A stretch of 5,316 bases of DNA from Methanobrevibacter sp. (GTDB lineage Archaea > Methanobacteriota > Methanobacteria > Methanobacteriales > Methanobacteriaceae). The stretch spans positions 1 to 5,316 of the forward strand of contig JAGCBE010000137.1 of assembly GCA_017652345.1 (NCBI GenBank). The letters are read 5' to 3'. The notes under the pieces were generated by a model, which had not been told where the DNA came from, ran no database searches, and was given only the letters and a program-made list of their open reading frames with translations. How positions within the stretch are numbered: the first letter of the stretch is position 1; every line of letters begins with the position of its first letter. The translations under genes and the position numbers were made by a program. Shown in pieces: positions 3,215 through 5,316 of this stretch.

Positions 3215-5316
3215 TTATTTCCTTTTAGGTGTGGAAGAGCGCTTTGTCTCTTCTTTCTTGATGCTACTTTCGTCATCAATGTCTTTATATAAATCCCACC
3301 ATTCAGCAAAACGATTTCCGAAAGGCGCTTCGTCTGTGTAATTCTTCCATTCTTCATCACCAGTATAAACAATTTTTTCTTCTTCTGCTATTGTAGTTTC
3401 TTCTTCTTGTTCTTCTTCGTCTGGTTCAGATTCTGGTTCTTCTTCTTGCTCTTGTTCTTGTTGTTTAACTTCCTCTACTTTTGGAGGAACAGTTGAAGTA
3501 GCTGTTGTAATAAATTGATCAACCAATTCTTCGATTTCTTGTTCAGTCTTTTCTTGTTCTTCTTCTGTTTGAGGTTGTTGTTCTTCAAGAGCTTCTATTT
3601 CTTGTTGAATTTGAGAAAGTTGTTTTTCTCTTTCAAGTTCATCCTTCTTAGCTTGCCAATAACTCTTGCTTACATCTTTTAATACATAAGTTTGTCCAAG
3701 ATATTCTCCTGTTTCAGAATTCTCAAATTGAGGGTCTGAGTTAAACTCTTCTGGAGATATATCTTTAATATTGACAGGAGCTTTTGTAACACCTTGTGGA
3801 ATAAAAGCAAGAATTTGAGAATCTAACACGTCCCATGCAAATGCCCAATTAAATTTTTTATATTGATGTGAAAGTTCATTACAATAATAAAGAATTTCTG
3901 CTGGACTTAATCCTGATGAAATCAATTGTTCCCTAATATCGTGACAAACAGAATCGGCAATTTTAAATTTAATTGTTTTAAAATCGTTAGTCTTTTGACT
4001 TGTTAAATAATTTTCATCATAATCAAAGAAGTGATTTAAAACATTGATTTGTTTTGAGCTACTATACTTTTGATATTGAGCTTTTACTAATTGAAGTTTT
4101 GATAAATCAAATGTAAAGTCATGTTCAAAAGTAGGAAGCATTGAAACATTATCTTTTCTAAAATTGATTTCAAAATCAGCATCTTCAAATTCACGACATA
4201 ATAAATTCATGGTGCAGTTGGAAGTAATAAGAGGAGAATATTTTTGATACATTCTAACCATTTTCTTTTCTGCATCTGTTTTATTTTGTTTTGCAAGAAG
4301 TTGTTTAAGTTTGACTCCAAAAGTTGAAACAGACATTTGATTATATGAAGATTCATATTGTTTAAACTGTTTATTTAATTCAGGATATAGATAACGGAAG
4401 AAGTAAGGCTTCTTACTGATTACCATTGAATTATGTTTGTATTTTTCAGCTTTTTCAGCGTCTGTATCTTCTGGATCAATTTTTTCCACTTTTTTCCAAT
4501 CAGATGGAACCACAGGAGCAGCTGTTCCTTTAATTCTATCAATTTCTTGACCAACAATTTCACGAAGTAATTTAATACGGTGTTTTAATTCTGCTCTTTG
4601 TTCAGGTTGCTTTTCTGGATCAAATTGTTCAATCATTGCATACATGGTAGTCGCAAGATTTGAGAATCCCCCTACACCCGTTCCAAGGCCACGAAGGTCT
4701 GTTTTAACAGAATTGTTTAAATTAATCTTTTGTGTAGGAGCTGCACCTTTTTCATAAGTAATCATACTTTGATCTCTGTAAGAGCCTTTAATAAATACTT
4801 CGTTATCTGTTGATAGAACGATATCGCCGTCAAAATCTGAATCACTATGTCGGAACACGCTTATATCATAAATGTTATAAATAACACCTGTTGGTAAATA
4901 TTGATACCATTCATTTTTAAGGTCGTCGTAAACTAAATCCATAGGATTGTGTTCAGAGATATCTATCATAGGGCTTCTACAGCAATCAAGTATTGTTCCA
5001 GAAGGAACTCGGTCTTTCCACCAACCTGAGTAGATTTCACCAGTTTTAAGTAATCCTGTTGGTTTTTGGCCGAAAGCAGCTTGGCATTGAGCGTATGGGT
5101 CTGAAATCATGAATTGATAGTTTCCATGAAGCCAAATTTTTCCCAACTTTGCTTTGTTAATTGATTCAGCAATATTTTTATAAATCTTTTGTTGGATATA
5201 AGTATCTTTTAAGAAATCTGAATTTTTAACAATAGCTTTTGCGGATAAGGATTGAGCGGAACTATACATTGATTGATAATCTGCGTCTCCGTTTTTAACC
5301 CCATACATATAAAGTA
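3215..5316 (-). CDS. DFDGD-type single-chain RNA polymerase (YonO/RdRP-like), N-terminus outside window
   Basis: This is a probable RNA polymerase of the two-barrel superfamily that includes cellular RNA-dependent RNA polymerases, YonO of phage SPbeta and the beta' subunit. Numbering from the Met at 5308, the catalytic Mg-binding loop is SDSDFDGD, with Asp158, Asp160 and Asp162. Before it come GLLKTGEIYS (about 85-94), GTILDCCRSP (about 104-113, like the RNPCLHPGD segment of RdRPs) and YNIYDISVF (about 144-152, like the DVVVFP strand). After it come GVGGFSNLA (about 211-219, like LGxIsNxHLA) and EIDRIKGTAAPVVP (about 255-268, like aVDxxKtGxp). The order and spacing agree with the second barrel and the following helices. 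The first barrel should lie upstream. The Met at 5308 has no ribosome binding site, and the frame stays open to 5316, so the true start is outside the window. Residues from about 550 form an acidic, coiled-coil-like tail ending in KRSSTPKRK. Whether the template is DNA or RNA cannot be read from sequence; YonO uses DNA. Confidence 0.82.
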   Translation of the reverse strand, partial: LYMYGVKNGDADYQSMYSSAQSLSAKAIVKNSDFLKDTYIQQKIYKNIAESINKAKLGKIWLHGNYQFMISDPYAQCQAAFGQKPTGLLKTGEIYSGWWKDRVPSGTILDCCRSPMIDISEHNPMDLVYDDLKNEWYQYLPTGVIYNIYDISVFRHSDSDFDGDIVLSTDNEVFIKGSYRDQSMITYEKGAAPTQKINLNNSVKTDLRGLGTGVGGFSNLATTMYAMIEQFDPEKQPEQRAELKHRIKLLREIVGQEIDRIKGTAAPVVPSDWKKVEKIDPEDTDAEKAEKYKHNSMVISKKPYFFRYLYPELNKQFKQYESSYNQMSVSTFGVKLKQLLAKQNKTDAEKKMVRMYQKYSPLITSNCTMNLLCREFEDADFEINFRKDNVSMLPTFEHDFTFDLSKLQLVKAQYQKYSSSKQINVLNHFFDYDENYLTSQKTNDFKTIKFKIADSVCHDIREQLISSGLSPAEILYYCNELSHQYKKFNWAFAWDVLDSQILAFIPQGVTKAPVNIKDISPEEFNSDPQFENSETGEYLGQTYVLKDVSKSYWQAKKDELEREKQLSQIQQEIEALEEQQPQTEEEQEKTEQEIEELVDQFITTATSTVPPKVEEVKQQEQEQEEEPESEPDEEEQEEETTIAEEEKIVYTGDEEWKNYTDEAPFGNRFAEWWDLYKDIDDESSIKKEETKRSSTPKRK
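3218..3226 (-). promoter_or_regulatory. Ribosome binding site of the winged-helix gene
   Basis: AAAAGGAAA on the minus strand, with GGA ten bases before the ATG at 3209, lies over the last codons of the polymerase gene. It is weaker than the sites of the topA operon. Coupling to translation of the polymerase gene is likely. Confidence 0.6.
3389..3660 (-). other. Acidic Glu/Gln-rich, coiled-coil-like C-terminal tail of the polymerase
   Basis: Residues about 550-640 have heptad-like spacing (ELEREKQLSQIQQEIEALEE) followed by almost pure Glu/Gln. Residues 611-640 contain 15 Glu and one Asp in 30 positions. The plus strand shows it as repeated ttctt units. After it comes an aromatic segment (FGNRFAEWWDLYKDID, about 663-678) that could be a small docking helix, and then a short basic end. 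Such a tail is not part of the catalytic core and is probably flexible or used to bind partners. Confidence 0.7.
4823..4837 (-). other. Codons for the catalytic DFDGD motif of the RNA polymerase
   Basis: These five codons encode Asp-Phe-Asp-Gly-Asp, residues 158-162 counted from the Met at 5308. The three aspartates hold the catalytic magnesium in the two-barrel RNA polymerase superfamily. The preceding Ser-Asp-Ser and the following hydrophobic IVL strand fit the barrel loop. Confidence 0.85.

Noticed and set aside
4823..4837. The DFDGD motif as a fragment of a host beta' subunit
   Set aside because: The beta' context NADFDGDQMAVH is absent. The flanking motifs fit single-chain RdRP/YonO-like polymerases instead.
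5306..5308. ATG as the true start of the polymerase
   Set aside because: The eight bases upstream lack a Shine-Dalgarno sequence, the frame stays open to the window edge, and the first catalytic barrel would be missing. The start is most likely outside the window.

Overview
The window looks like part of a phage, prophage or other large mobile element of a low-GC Gram-positive (Bacillota-like) host. Three things support this: strong GGAGG-type ribosome binding sites, a consensus sigma-A promoter, and a DFDGD-type single-chain RNA polymerase of the kind known from the Bacillus phage SPbeta (YonO). The standard genetic code fits, because Trp is encoded by TGG and the complete genes end in TAA or TGA. 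All five genes lie on the minus strand, so transcription runs from right to left. There is no intergenic stretch longer than about 45 bases, and no tRNA, rRNA, CRISPR array or insertion sequence was seen.

Right part (3215-5316): most of a large RNA polymerase-like protein whose N-terminus lies beyond the window. It carries the catalytic DFDGD signature and flanking motifs that match the second double-psi beta-barrel of cellular RNA-dependent RNA polymerases and YonO-like phage polymerases. It ends in a very acidic, coiled-coil-like tail. Five bases downstream begins a 226-residue protein (2529-3209) with a probable winged-helix fold. The two are probably co-transcribed.

Middle (2487-2546): a near-perfect vegetative promoter (TTGACA, 17-base spacer with an extended -10 TG, TATAGT) sits over the stop codon of the winged-helix gene and begins a second transcription unit.

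Left part (1-2486): the second unit holds a 123-residue unknown protein, a 157-residue unknown acidic protein (ATGA overlap with the first) and a type IA DNA topoisomerase (TopA-like) that runs off the left edge. The topoisomerase has an unusual Lys/Thr-rich N-terminal extension whose DNA overlaps the preceding gene by 110 bases. Its core is clearly richer in GC than the rest of the window.

Reading the genes together (inference): the element encodes its own RNA polymerase plus a candidate DNA-binding partner. The host polymerase would transcribe the neighbouring unit, which supplies a topoisomerase able to relax the negative supercoils that build up behind transcription or replication.
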